From Phytoseiulus persimilis (Eukaryota > Arthropoda > Arachnida > Mesostigmata > Phytoseiidae), in assembly GCA_037576195.1 (NCBI GenBank), contig CM075104.1:19546211-19610210 (forward strand): 64,000 nt of DNA, written 5' to 3'. The translations under genes and the position numbers were made by a program. Of this stretch, positions 40,011 through 50,999 are shown in pieces (position 1 is the first letter of the stretch; each line of letters opens with the position of its first letter). The notes under the pieces are model-generated. The model worked only from the letters and a program-made list of their open reading frames with translations. It did no database searches and was not told the DNA's origin.

Positions 40011-40155
40011 GGTTAAAGTCCTTTGAAAGTTGCTGACACTCGGCTTCTGTGTAGTTAGCCACTCCTTCATCCATCACAACGTTTCCGGGCCAGGATTCGA
40101 GCACACCATTCTCGAGTGTTTTCATCATCGACCTTATTTTGGGGGACTCATCCCA
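40011..40155 (-). CDS. Possible internal exon, unidentified
   Basis: A minus frame from acceptor AATGCAG (40156-40158) to donor AACC|GTGAGT: 48 codons plus one base, reading WDESPKIRSMMKTLENGVLE then WPGNVVMDEG and ending CQQLSKDFN. Both splice sites are good and the composition is ordinary for a soluble protein, but no partner exon or family was found. The opposite strand carries a 176-codon frame (40030-40560) that could instead be real. Confidence 0.28.
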
Positions 40156-41901
40156 CTGCATTCTTTGAAACATCAACGATCACCTGAAGAACTCATTTTC
40201 CCGGCCTGGTGCAGGAGAACACGGCACCCGACTCGATGGGAACCGCGGGTCATTCTGTTCACCGGTACCGTTCTTGGAGCCCTCTCCCAAACTGCAACGC
40301 CATCTGTGGCCTTCGTCGAGGACTCATGGCCAGTTACCCTCCGTCAAATCAAACTTTGCAACCTCGTTCCCAAGGAACCATCTACAGCTCAATCGATGGA
40401 GGTGACCAACAGGAAGTGGAGGAAAGACACGGAGCCTGACCTACTTAAATGTTTCGACGTGAAAACGTCCATCCCTATGGCTCTGCTGCACTCTGCGAGT
40501 ACTTGGTCATTCATGCAACGCATTTTGAGGCCCCGGTTTGTCCTCAAACTCCGCTCGTGATGAACTGAAATTGCTCCAATCTTTCCGGAAGGGTCACAAA
40601 TTTACGGGAGAAGCCCTCGTTCTGTTTCGGCATCCATTCGAGTAATTTAAGATTGAGCGCAAGACCTACATGTGCCGTCCCTCGGAAAGCTCGGAACTTA
40701 GCATGAATAACCGTTTCTCTCGGTTGGCGAGGGAAGCAGTGAAATCAATTGTACAGGAAAGTGGACGCCCATATGAGCTATTCCAGAACCGCTCCCCATC
40801 TCCCTTCTAGGTCATTCAATCCATCATTTGTACCCCGGAAATTTGTCGAATGTCGGGATTTGATAGGATAAATTAGATGCGATCGGTGTGTCAAACGCTG
40901 TGCTGTGAATTTCTACCGAGTCTCAAGGTCTTGAGGCGTGAATCCATGTTGGAGAAAATGGAGACAAATCGATGAGTAGGGATCGATTGCCCTCGAGATT
41001 GAAAGAAAAATCATAACAGGAACTCAGAAAATACTCGACGTCTTCGAGCAAAACAAGCGGTGGTATGTAATACTGCCAACCCAGAATCTTTTATCCGAGT
41101 CAGCGGTCCAGCACCTCCATTGAATGGCGAAGCCAACCGACTGACTGCGCAACCAGGCTCAACTGGGCTGTCTACCCGCTTCGGTAGTGGCGATTCCAGG
41201 ACTCGTCCCAGTCAGCAAACACTAGAGGCGCATCCCCCACGAAACCAACGCTGTCGTTGTCTGAGGTGAATGAGGACTTCGACGGCTCCGATAATGAAAT
41301 CTGAATCTGAGGCGTCTCGAGGGTTTGATTCTCCGATGCCTGACGGAGAAGGTCTCTTTGGTGAACTTTCCGATGCAAGACAAGGGTCGTTCTCGGCGTG
41401 GCGGTTCCCATGACTCCTCGCGGGACATACCCCCAGGCTCAGAGCTGATTCATGATGATCGGGCATAAATCGTCCATGGTAATCCGGCGTATGTAAAGCC
41501 TGGCCAGGCTGCGGGTGCCCCATGCTGGCTCGATTCCCGCCAAGTTCAAAAAGCAGCTCAGTCGAACAACAGAAGAACGCAAGCCGGAGCTCTGCATTGG
41601 GTTACCGTGCCTGCCCTATCGACGCGGCGTTTGGATTATAGCCGCTCCTGAATCACAGGTCCGGTGGGAGCAACCATACTTTCAATGAAACGGAAGCAAT
41701 AAGTACGACCTCGAGCATTTTGATCGATTCGACTCGCTTTCCCGCTCGTAAGCCGCAAGGCCTGCATGTGGACTCTCTACGGGATGTTGCCAATACATTA
41801 CTGCTGGGCAGGGAGCAGGACATGAATCTCCCGAACGGACGCTGAGTGGTTGCTTTTCAGCGGAACTCAACTTCGAAGAGAGAGTGCTTTCACTCGCGTG
41901 A
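40156..41901. other. No recognised gene
   Basis: A plus frame at 40030-40560 (176 codons) overlaps the left edge. At about 41222-41411 all three minus frames are free of stops. If the retrotransposon at 41.9 kb were longer, its catalytic reverse-transcriptase core should lie here, but I could not see a YADD-type motif. Confidence 0.45.
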
Positions 41902-42794
41902 TCTAAACTCGGAGAGCTCACTGCGGCGAGGTTTCGTAACTACAAACATTTTACTCATTTCCGTTGCGCCACACAAAAAGCCCAGTTCGGGATTTTCAAA
42001 TGGCGGTGGACTCTGTCCAAATGGAACGATCCCGGTGGCAAATCGGAGAGTATCGAGCGATCGGTTTCAGCCGTAGAAGATATATCGCTGATTGTTTTCC
42101 GTAACCTGGCGAGTGCCCAGCAGTTTGAGATTCCCCGCACAAGCCTACCTGGAATCCAACTCGGGGCAGGTGCCTTTCCCGCTCAGGTCGAGCCGAATGT
42201 TGCCCACTCCTATGCCTACGCCTGTCGAGAAGGTCTCTGCCTCGAGTTGGTATTGGAAACTGACATCTTTTCATCCAACCTTAATGTTAGGAAATGGTAT
42301 CGAGTTGGTTGACCTCATTCGCCCCCTCCAGCTTCAGGGACCTCAACAATGTCAAGGCCTCCTTCATCAGAAGAGCGCTCGGCTTGCACTCAAGTACAAG
42401 GAGCCGCCTCGCTTGGCCAGTTCTTCGTTGAAGATCTAGAGCAGGTTCCGGAGCTCCAGATGTATTGGGAGACGGAGTCAAGACGGCCGGAGTAGATCCC
42501 GAACTCTTCGTGACCGGTGTCATGTATCTATCATACTCAACTTTGCGCGGTTCTCACCATCACCTGAACGAGCATGTGAAATATTGTGAATGCTCAGTCT
42601 GTCGATCACCTTGCGGCGAATGTCATGAATCGAATCGTGAATTCGTTGCATCGCTCAGCAGTCTGGGCGCTGGATTACGACAGACATTGTGTCATGATTT
42701 GCTGTACATGCTTACGTCCATCGGCTCATTCTGGGTATCACTTGCTCAATCAGAGTACGTGAAAGGTTCGTGGCTTGCAAACAAAGCTCCATAG
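41902..42794 (+). mobile_element. Degenerate non-LTR retrotransposon, reverse-transcriptase C-terminal part
   Basis: Four plus-strand pieces in shifting frames. 41902-42312 (136 codons) reads like the region after the catalytic motif (SIERSVSAVEDIS...FEI, then GIQLGAGAF and SYAYACREGLCLE). 42297-42431 contains FRDLNNVKASFIRRALGLHS followed by STRSRL, the helical segment typical after the polymerase domain. 42421-42495 reads FFVEDLEQVPEL. 42465-42794 contains DPELFV and then the Cys/His-rich stretch CECSVCRSPCGECH at about 42585-42630. In intact relatives these follow in one frame. Here there are frameshifts, stops and an apparent loss of some 50 residues between the first two pieces, so it is a dead copy. 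The first piece is the least certain. Confidence 0.72.
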
Positions 42795-45700
42795 TTTGTT
42801 CTCCAGCTCTGAACTGAGGCGAATATGAATATAGGGTGAGGAACTCGGCATAAATGTTCTCGTCTCTCCGATCCTACAAGCGGGAGGTATTTTTTTGGAG
42901 GATTTTCTCGATTTGACGTGGAGAACACTATCGGAATCGAGGAGGAATCATAGATCATGAGGCAGCTTGCGAGTCATCCTACGGAGAGGCTTCCCTGAAT
43001 GACAATAGGGTGCGACGTTCATTCTGTGAGGCTCTCGCCGAGCCAAGTCGAATTCCAAGCCCAGAAGGGAAAAATCGTGGAACAAAGAGTTCCTTCTGTT
43101 GTTCAGAGATATCGTGTTGCTGCGTGAGGACGATATGAGTGGGTGGTCGACTATCCTCTTCGATTAGGAGGAGCTTCCGCCATAGTGGGCATAAAAAGCC
43201 CATTTCCACGCTTGAAACCTGGTGATGACCAACGACCCTCCTCATTTTTGTGTCCCCCGCGCAGTCGACGCTGACATATAGTCGAAGTTGCACTGAGAGC
43301 GCGGAGAATACAGTTCGATGCCTGACCCATTGAGCGTGAGCAATCTTTCCCCGAGATGGCTTGTTCGCCTATCTCCTCCTCGTTCCATGCAAGTGAACTA
43401 GAATGCATGTCTGTCCAAATGTCTGCCGTTTATAGCTCCAACAGGAGTTGCTGGCGCTCCCAGCGTTGAACTTCCTGGCGTCAGAGGCCACCCACGAATC
43501 TTCTCTCTCTCTCGGAACGGCTCATAAGCCCATCTTCTATGTACAAGAGTGAATGCTTCTCACTGTGTATGTGTCTGGACTCAAAAAACTTCCAGACCAA
43601 CGCTCAGATCGTCAAGAAACTTCTCCTAACTTGTGGAGGAGGCTGGGTGGAACGCTGACCGCTGACCCTCTCCCTCCTCCTTCCGACCGAACCATGTTCG
43701 GATCCAAGTGGGTGCAGGTGTAAAGGCTTGAGGTTGACTGCTCTCGGGATAGGACGTTCTGCTCATACCTTTTGCCAGGTTCCAGCATGCTTCTAGAGTA
43801 CGCTGTTTGGTTCCTACTTCCGAGGAAGGAGGGTGTTCAACTGCGACGAATCGTTCTGCTCATGCTCCCTGATCGGAACGAGGATACTTCTGGAATGGAT
43901 CCTCCCAGGTGAGGACTCACCAATGAGGTGAACTGGGCTGCAGCCTTGAGCGGCTGATTTCCGGAGTATTCTGAGATCACGATTGATCCTTTTTTGAGAA
44001 GGACAGCTGCTCATCGGTTGTCTTCAGCTGAATGAGAAAGGAGTTTTCGGGTAGACCACCCTATTCGTTCGAGGAGAAAGCGGAGAAAACTCGATGACGG
44101 CCGCTGTCGATTCAAGTCAACCTTCGCGAGGCCAACGATCGCCTCGTGTATTTTCTATTGCTTTGTCTTGTTTTTCTTGGTAGAGGAAGGCGGACTACCC
44201 TAAGGGCTCGAGTAGTCTCATCATTTGTGGCCAGACCTGTGAGAAAAAAAAATAATCAAACAGACAACAATGGACCATGCGAACTCGAGTTGAGGCACCG
44301 CTGAGAACCACCGGAATCATCGCCTCAACGATGGATGCGAAAAAATCGTACGAATCGGTTTCCATTTGCGCAAAGCGAGCCAATGCTAGCCCGGTCTTGG
44401 TGATACTCAAACACCGCTCAATAAAGAACCCGGCATTCAATTGTTAGAGACACAAAGCAGGAGCTCACCAGCTGCTAACTAATGCTGCGTCAATCGGAGC
44501 TATCTCGAGAAAAGCTCAGAACTCTCGGGCACGGCGCAGTTCACAGACTTGTGAAGCTTTCAAGGGTGAGGCCTGTGCACAGGGAAAGTGGACACGTGGT
44601 AGAGGAAAACCCGTAGCAGCGATTCCGATCCAGGCCGGGGTCTTCGTCGGGTGTGGGGGCGCTCTGTTTCATCCGCAACGTTGTGCGAGCTCGAAAATCG
44701 CGTAATCTAATCTTGGTTGTCCCGATGAGAACGAAGTTATACGGTGTCAGATGGCTCGCATCTTGTGGTATCGACCGTGGCTTGGCTGAGCAGCGAACGC
44801 TGAGGAGCATTCTCAAATCCCAAGAGACCTACTTTCTCGTAAGGCTGGTAGTGTCAGGAGTGACTCTGCGCTCTGTTGGAAATGATAACCCAGAGAACAG
44901 CCTGAATAAACGCGAGTCATACAACGATCTGCTCCGAAAGCGCATCTAGGAGCCGTTCGTCGATTGATTCCCATGGATTGACTATCTGTGATGCGGATAA
45001 ACAGCTAATTCGGGGCTTCTCGACCCCCATCGCCCGGAATCATGCTAAAAGTTTCAAGTCATGCCGACTACCGGATTGCGCTCCGCCTGCAACGCCGAAC
45101 TCGCTGGATGCACTAAACCCTACCCGTATTGCATACATAAGTATTCTCTTCTCATTTGGGAGTGGAATCCCCGACAGACACTTTCCCGGGCTGTCAGAGA
45201 AGAGTTCTCTGCAGTATATCTCCCGCATCAGCGGAGAAATTATACCTTGAGCTGTTTCCTCCGCTGCCGACACGTGAAGCTTTGCTGCGTTAGATCGTCG
45301 AGCGCGATTTCGGTTACCTCGATGCAAATTCTCGCGACTCATCGAGGAATCTATCAGTGAGGAATCGCTAAAACCGCTACTAATCACAGAGTAGTGCATA
45401 ACAGCTCGGATGCATGCGATTACGTCGTTTAGCCTCGTCGTCAATAAGGAATTATTTGTGCGAGTTTTTTCCTCCGCTTCACGATCCTCAAATGCTATTG
45501 GTTCGAATGCAATACTGCTCTGAGCTGCATCGCAGATCGTGTCTCTCACTGACAAGACGGACAAACCTCACTCGTCGAGAATACATCGACGAGAATATCC
45601 ACTGTCTTCAAAATTAGTGAAGGATTCCAGCGTTGTCAGTTTTCAGCCGCGCGCAAAATTGGAAGAAAGCGGGAGAAAGGGAGCCGAATATCGGAGCCAT

Positions 45701-45999
45701 CGAGATTAGAATTGGAACCGTATTCCGGGTTAGACTGGAGATGAGACTGTAGCCAAGAACCGACTTTTATTTGGAATCGACCTGAATTTATTTCATGACA
45801 TATTGGCGGCGAACCTGGGAGGAACGTTACGGGAAGAATTTTCCCTGGCCTCGGAGTGTGATTTGCACCGCTGTCAAAATCAGTTTCGGATCGAATATCG
45901 ATTGATTGATCTGCTCATCAGCCAATCTCTCTGTTTGTCGATGTGCTGGACACTGGAGGGACAAGCGTGCGCGGTCGCACAGTCGGACTTTGCTGGTGG
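42795..45999. other. No gene recognised
   Basis: Several minus-strand donors (GTGAGT near 43913, GTGAGC near 44463) border open frames, for example 43814-44014 and 44195-44440. An excellent polypyrimidine acceptor ending CTCACAG lies at about 44240 on the minus strand. No combination gave a recognisable protein in consistent phase. Confidence 0.45.
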
Positions 46000-46009
46000 T
46001 GACTGGCTC

Positions 46010-46630
46010 TTTTGGTTCATACCCGAGATCCCGAAAACCTGGAATCCCGAATACCCAAGATCCCGCAAAAAATACCCAAAATCTCGGATACCCGGAATCC
46101 CGACAACTGCTCGCCCCTCGAAAAGAGGCTTGGTGGAAGTCAACGAGACTTCTATGTTCAGCGATAAGTCTGAGAAGGACTTTAGAAGTATGAGAGGAAG
46201 CCGAGGCTTCAGAGGAAACAGCTTGAGGTCGCGAAGTCGGTGAATCCTTGTGTACAGTTGTGGTTCACAAGCGCTGCGGAAACCTCAACGCGATGGGACG
46301 ACCTCGAATGATCCAAATTTGAGTTTGGGAGTCGCTTCCTCCCTGGAAGATACTTAGAATGAGCACCAGATCGCGGCCCCGCTAACCCCATCCGTAGCTT
46401 CTATAGTTTGGTCTGGAACCTCAGCTTCCTCTCTTACTCTCCAAGTCCTCAATCAGATTCATTTTTCAGCATAGAAGTCTCGTTGACTTTCACCAAGGCT
46501 CTCTTCGAGTGGAGACTTGGTGTCGGGATTCCGTGTATTCTCGTCGGGATCCTGGGCAGTCGGGATTCCGGGTACTCGGAGTCCCGAACCCAGCTTCTTT
46601 TTACAGCTTCGTTCGGTGCTACAGCATGTA
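46010..46630. repeat. Foldback (inverted repeat) containing repeat-family copy 2
   Basis: The left arm, about 46105-46225 (AAAGAGGCTTGGTGGAAGTC, AACGAGACTTCTATG, GAGAGGAAGC), is the reverse complement of about 46415-46525 (CATAGAAGTCTCGTTGACTT, GCTTCCTCTC), with 75-85 % identity by eye. Outside each arm lies a simple array: ATCCCGA-type units at 46018-46105 and the complementary TCGGGATTCC-type units at 46525-46590. The right half, 46255-46600, is the second copy of the family at 34056-34385. The spacer between the arms is about 190 bases. Confidence 0.82.
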
Positions 46631-46639
46631 TATGAGTTC

Positions 46640-49210
46640 ACATTGACCAATAGCGACACTCTCTTCAACATCTGAGATCGACGAGCGAAATGAATCGACT
46701 TTGGGCAAGAAGCCGATGTCGTTTGGTCGGTCGATTCGGCCATGCGCGCCATGCGCGCCACTCGCTGATTTGCATCGCAAACGCTTCTGTGACACTCAAT
46801 TTCCGGCCGAGCCCTCTCAAAAAAGCGCTACCCGCCGCCCTGGAGCGTGAGATGAGAAGACTGCCCATGCATGGGTGACAGCCCTTGAAATCTTGCCGTG
46901 ACCTCATCTGTGCTCAGAAATCCAGCCCGGACACTCGCCACAAGCATGCTGCCGCTGTTGCTTTCATACAGGCATCCTACACTTTCTTCATCCTTTCTGT
47001 GATCTGAGGAAGCCGGCCTTCAGCCTACTACGCTGGCTTTGCTCCGCGTTTGAATTCCGCTCGATCAGCTTGTGAGTGAAGTTCTCTGTCGGGATCCCCG
47101 GATTCGTACCATTGTGGGATGGGAGAAGTTCCGGAACGAAATTCCCTGATCAAACTCAAATCTGAAAAGAGCCCCGAACCGCCGTACTTTGGGAGATGCA
47201 TGTATTTCGAGGCCATCCATAGCTCTATTTCTCAGTGGACGGACAGCTATCCGACCAAATGACTGACCTGCTTGAATTTCATTCCATTTTTGTCGACTTT
47301 CCCCCACGCACGGAATAATTGGGCGAATCCACGCACTCCTCTCCCACATCAAGCTCCGTCGGAGTTACTACAACCGCCAACACCAAATTTGCCCTGTTCG
47401 AGACTTTATCCCCGCTGGGAGGGCTCATACTCATGAGAGGATTCATATCAGGGCATGTCTCGTGTTTGCAGGAGAACTGTTGTGAATTCCTGGGCTCGTT
47501 CCTGGGGGAGGACTTTCATCGGGAGAAACACGGTGCAAGGGACTCCGTCCAATTGGATCAAACCGGGACCGGATCATTCTCATCCGATTAAGTGGTCGAT
47601 CCGATAAAGCGGAGGATAGGAAGAGCCTCTCTTAAATGTTGTTTCTCTCATCGTCTTCATCAACGGCTAGTAAATCACATCACATCATGGTCCCCGGAAC
47701 CCATCACCTGATACGAAGTCCTCTCTGTCATGCAATCAAAAGTTGAAGCGCTGGTATACGTTCCTTCGATAGGAAGCAAGAATCACGATCCGACTCGTTC
47801 TGGGTACTCGAAGTGGGGTTTCCACAGCCGGGAAAACTATCCATCTACGGATGAGAGCCTCCTCACCTTCCTTGCAATTTTGAGAACGAATCGACGAAAC
47901 AACTCAACGCCGACTGCTGACAGAAAGTGCGTAGCCGCCGCTCTCGGGTGACCTCTTGACAATGCTATCGTCGAGGGAGCTTCTTGTAGCATTGCAGTGG
48001 CATTGGCAGATCATTTCTGATAGACACGTGCGCCATGAAGTTCCGAACAAGCAACCGACCGTGATCCGTTTCCTGTTCTGGTTCGGGCAAACTTTCCGGG
48101 CCTCCTTCACCGGAACAGCAGTTTCGAAGCAGCTGCGAATGGTAATGGTGCTCACATCTGGCCAGCTGTCTGTAAAGAGTTGTATATCTCGAGGATCATC
48201 AAGTTTGAAACGGATGTCCTAGGCCTCGTCGGCTCGTAAACCAACGCCTTGGGTGCCACGTTGAGCGAGCAATCGCGGGCTTGATCCGCGGCCGACAACA
48301 AAAGTTTCTTATGTGGTAAAAAGAAGATTTAATTTGTATCAGAATTAAATCTGAACCATCTTAAGACCCAAACCCACCGCCCGCAATGAGATTTGCGAGG
48401 CGATAGGGAGTGCTACTGAAGCAATACCGAAAGGTGATCCCGGGACACTTCTGAGGGCTGGCTGAGAGGTTCAGCCGGAAAGCAAAGGCCTTGACCGACT
48501 ATCTGACGAAGTTGCTTCCAAACGGCTTTATGATCGAAGCAATGAGCCTATGACATCTCAAGGTCTTCGAGTTTTCGAAAATGATCATTAGCTGTATCGA
48601 TGATCGGAATCCTCGATGTGTGGGCATTTCAGCGGACAGAGCACACGCTACTATTGAAAAGCTTTCCTAGCGCCTGCGAGGCTCTCGGCTGTAAGAAAGC
48701 GATCCGTGAGCAAGAACTCGATGGAACAATCTAGACTCATGGGCGTTGGGGGAGTCGTCGTTCTCGAACTCTACAGGCAATCGAGGTAGCGTTTGTGACT
48801 TCGTCGCTTCTGTTGAGCTGACGTCGGAGCTCGTATGAACTCTCGTATTTTTGATGCTGTGCCGTATCTTGGTAGCTCCAGAGCAGCTCACGACTTTGAA
48901 CTCAGCAAGACCCAACCAAGGTCGATTCGTCCGAGTTCCGGTCGGCAGTCTAGCAACAGTGGCACCGTATGCTCCCGCCACTTCGAACCTTTGGCCGGTT
49001 ACATGGTGTTTTAACGGACCCCTCTTCCACGCGAAACTGTGGGAAGTGGAAATCCAGTGATCCCATTTATTCCTCAGCAATCAGGGGGCAGCCTCGATGG
49101 GCTGGATCTCATTATGCAGGTAGAGTCTTTTCAGCGAAGGCAATGCGAGAAGGCGTTTGCTTGGAAGTTTCGAATGGTGGTTGTTTCGACATACTCCTGC
49201 TTTGCAGAGT
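46640..49210. other. No gene recognised
   Basis: Frames of up to 137 codons (48667-49080, minus) occur, without known motifs. A short duplication, CATGCGCGC twice, lies at 46740-46758. Confidence 0.5.
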
Positions 49211-49214
49211 CGGA

Positions 49215-49600
49215 CATCAATCATGATTATGAATTATAATAAAAATCAGAGTATGATTGTTAATCACAATCATAATCAAGTTATGATCATGAGTCATGAT
49301 CAAATCCAGGAATCGACACCGCGAGAGTATGGTAAGATCGATCCCGGAATCGTGTCCATAGACCCCGGTCCCTCAGAAACCCCCAGGAACGGAGGGATGA
49401 AACGCACGCGAGGTTTGTGGGGGAACTGGGTCCACGGACGTGGATCCGGGATCGATCTGACACTACTTGTGGCGGACTGATTTTTGACTTTGATCGTGTC
49501 TCATAATGATAACTTGATTAGGATTGTGACCACCGAGCATGATCAAGATATGGTTTCTCGGATAATCATAGTTTTGACTTTGATTATGCCCAAATCCGCT
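49215..49600. repeat. Foldback of AT-rich arms enclosing a minisatellite fragment
   Basis: The left arm at about 49225-49308 (GATTGTTAATCACAATCATA, ATCAAGTTATGATCATGAG) is an inverted match to about 49490-49600, whose complement reads GGTCACAATCCTAATCAAGT then TATCATTATGAGACACGATC. The 180 bases between the arms include a diverged unit of the 45-bp family (GGTAAGATCGATCCCGGAAT) and a CGCACGCGAGG stretch. This looks like a small non-autonomous element or a snap-back structure. No transposase or target duplication was resolved. Confidence 0.75.
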
Positions 49601-49664
49601 ACTGGTTCTGGTCCTAAGTCGAAGCGGGTGTGCCTCCGCGCGGCCGGCTGGAAGGTTTCCTAAC

Positions 49665-49770
49665 CTATAATCTCTATATCAAAATCCAGGGTTTGTTTGT
49701 ATGTTTGTTTGTTCGTCCTCAATAGACTCCTCCGGTATTGATCGGATCGACTTGGAACAAACTGCGTAAC
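49665..49770 (+). repeat. Dispersed repeat with AAAATCCAGGGT...TTGTTCGTCCTC motif, copy 1
   Basis: AAAATCCAGGGTTTGTTTGT followed by TTGTTTGTTCGTCCTCAATA, then ACTCCTCCGGTATTGATCGG. It matches 56145-56240 over about 80 bases with moderate divergence. Very similar layouts (a start near TATATA, a TTTGT-rich stretch, then ACTCC..CCG and GATCG) are common in arthropod genomes as fragments of mobile elements. That comparison is from memory. Confidence 0.7.
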
Positions 49771-49799
49771 GTAGGGCGGCTCACCAGGAAGGACATAGG

Positions 49800-50715
49800 C
49801 CAAATCTCCAAGTCTGGAGGGGCGATTCCAGAATCTGTCTGACCATACTTTTCAAAAGCTGGAAGGGTGATACCGAGACTAATCTGACCATCCTCTCAAA
49901 GGCTGGAGGGGAGATTCCGAGACCAATCTGACCACCTCTCCCAAGTCTGGAGAGGTGATTCCGGACCCAATCTGACCATACTTTTCGAAACCTGGAGAGG
50001 TTACTCCGAGACCAGTCTGACCATACTTTTCAAAATCTGGAGGGGTGATTCCGGGACCGATCTGACCATTCTCTTCCAAGTCTGTAGGGGTGATTCCGAG
50101 ACTAATCTGACCATCCTCTCAGAAGGCTGGAGGGGAGATTCCGAGACCAATCTGACCATCCTCTCCCAAGTCTGGAGAGGTGATTCCGGGACCAATCTGA
50201 CCATACATTTCGAAACCTGGAGAGGTTACTCCGAGACCAGTCTGACCATACTTTTCAAAATCTGGAGGGGTGATTCCGGGACCGATCTGACCATTCTCTT
50301 CCAAGTCTGTAGGGGTGATTCCGAGACTAATCTGACCATCCTCTCAGAAGGCTGGAGGGGAGATTCCGAGACCAATCTGACCATCCTCTCCCAAGTCTGG
50401 AGGGGTGATTCCGGGACCGATCTGACCATTCTCTTCCAAGTCTGTAGGGGTGATTCCGAGACCAATCTGACCATATTTTTCAAAAGCTGGAAGGGTGATT
50501 CCGGGACCCATCCGACCATCCTCTCCCAAGTCTGGAGGGGTGATCCCGAGACCAATCTGACCATACTATCCAAAAGCCGGAGGGGTGATTCCGGGACTAC
50601 TCTGCCCATACTTTTCAAAGTCACGAGGCGTGATTCCGGGACCAATCTGAGCATATTTCTTCGAATCTGGAGGGGTGATTACGAGACCAATCTGACCATA
50701 CTTCTCAAAACCATG
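49800..50715 (-). repeat. 45-bp minisatellite array, about 20 units, with 225-bp higher-order period
   Basis: The unit on the plus strand is TGATTCCGGGACCGATCTGA, then CCATTCTCTTCCAAG, then TCTGTAGGGG. Because 45 is a multiple of three, the array stays open on the minus strand in two registers: 15-residue periods such as EDGQIGPGITPPDLE and ERMVRLVSESPLQTW. A block of five units (49878-50100) is repeated almost exactly at 50101-50325. A third block from 50326 follows for two units and then lacks two others. No ATG-led gene, splice sites or conserved protein support translation, so I read it as a satellite. Copies elsewhere in the window are short and diverged. Confidence 0.95.
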
Positions 50716-50811
50716 ATCCTGACCCACTGAAGAGAGCCTCGATGCCAGGGCGGAGGTCTCATGACACTACATGTAAGGCAATGTGTGTCTGTCAGCAGTA
50801 GACTCCCGAAG

Positions 50812-50996
50812 CAAGGGACGGGTCAGCCAGCGTAGTCGGCCGAAAGCCGGCTAGTTTATAATGAAATATTTCTCTCTCGTATATCATCAAATTTATAACA
50901 ATTTTAACACATCAATTGCCTTATTTTATAATTAACTGATTCATAAACAGTTACAAAATCATAATAATTATTTTCGCACCGAGTTGCCCACCCCTG
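50812..50996. mobile_element. Probable small non-autonomous hAT element (AT-rich core)
   Basis: The right end, 50981-50996, GAGTTGCCCACCCCTG, is the complement of the classical hAT terminus CAGGGGTGGGCAACTC. An AT-rich core (about 50858-50980) lies to its left, in sharp contrast to the surroundings. The left end is probably CAAGGGACGGGTCAGC at 50812, a poor match to the right end, and no 8-bp target duplication is visible. The left boundary is therefore a guess. Confidence 0.55.
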
Positions 50997-50999
50997 ATG

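Noticed and set aside
44195-44570. Minus-strand exon pair near a strong CTCACAG acceptor
   Set aside because: Several joins are possible and each gives a different peptide. No family supports one of them.
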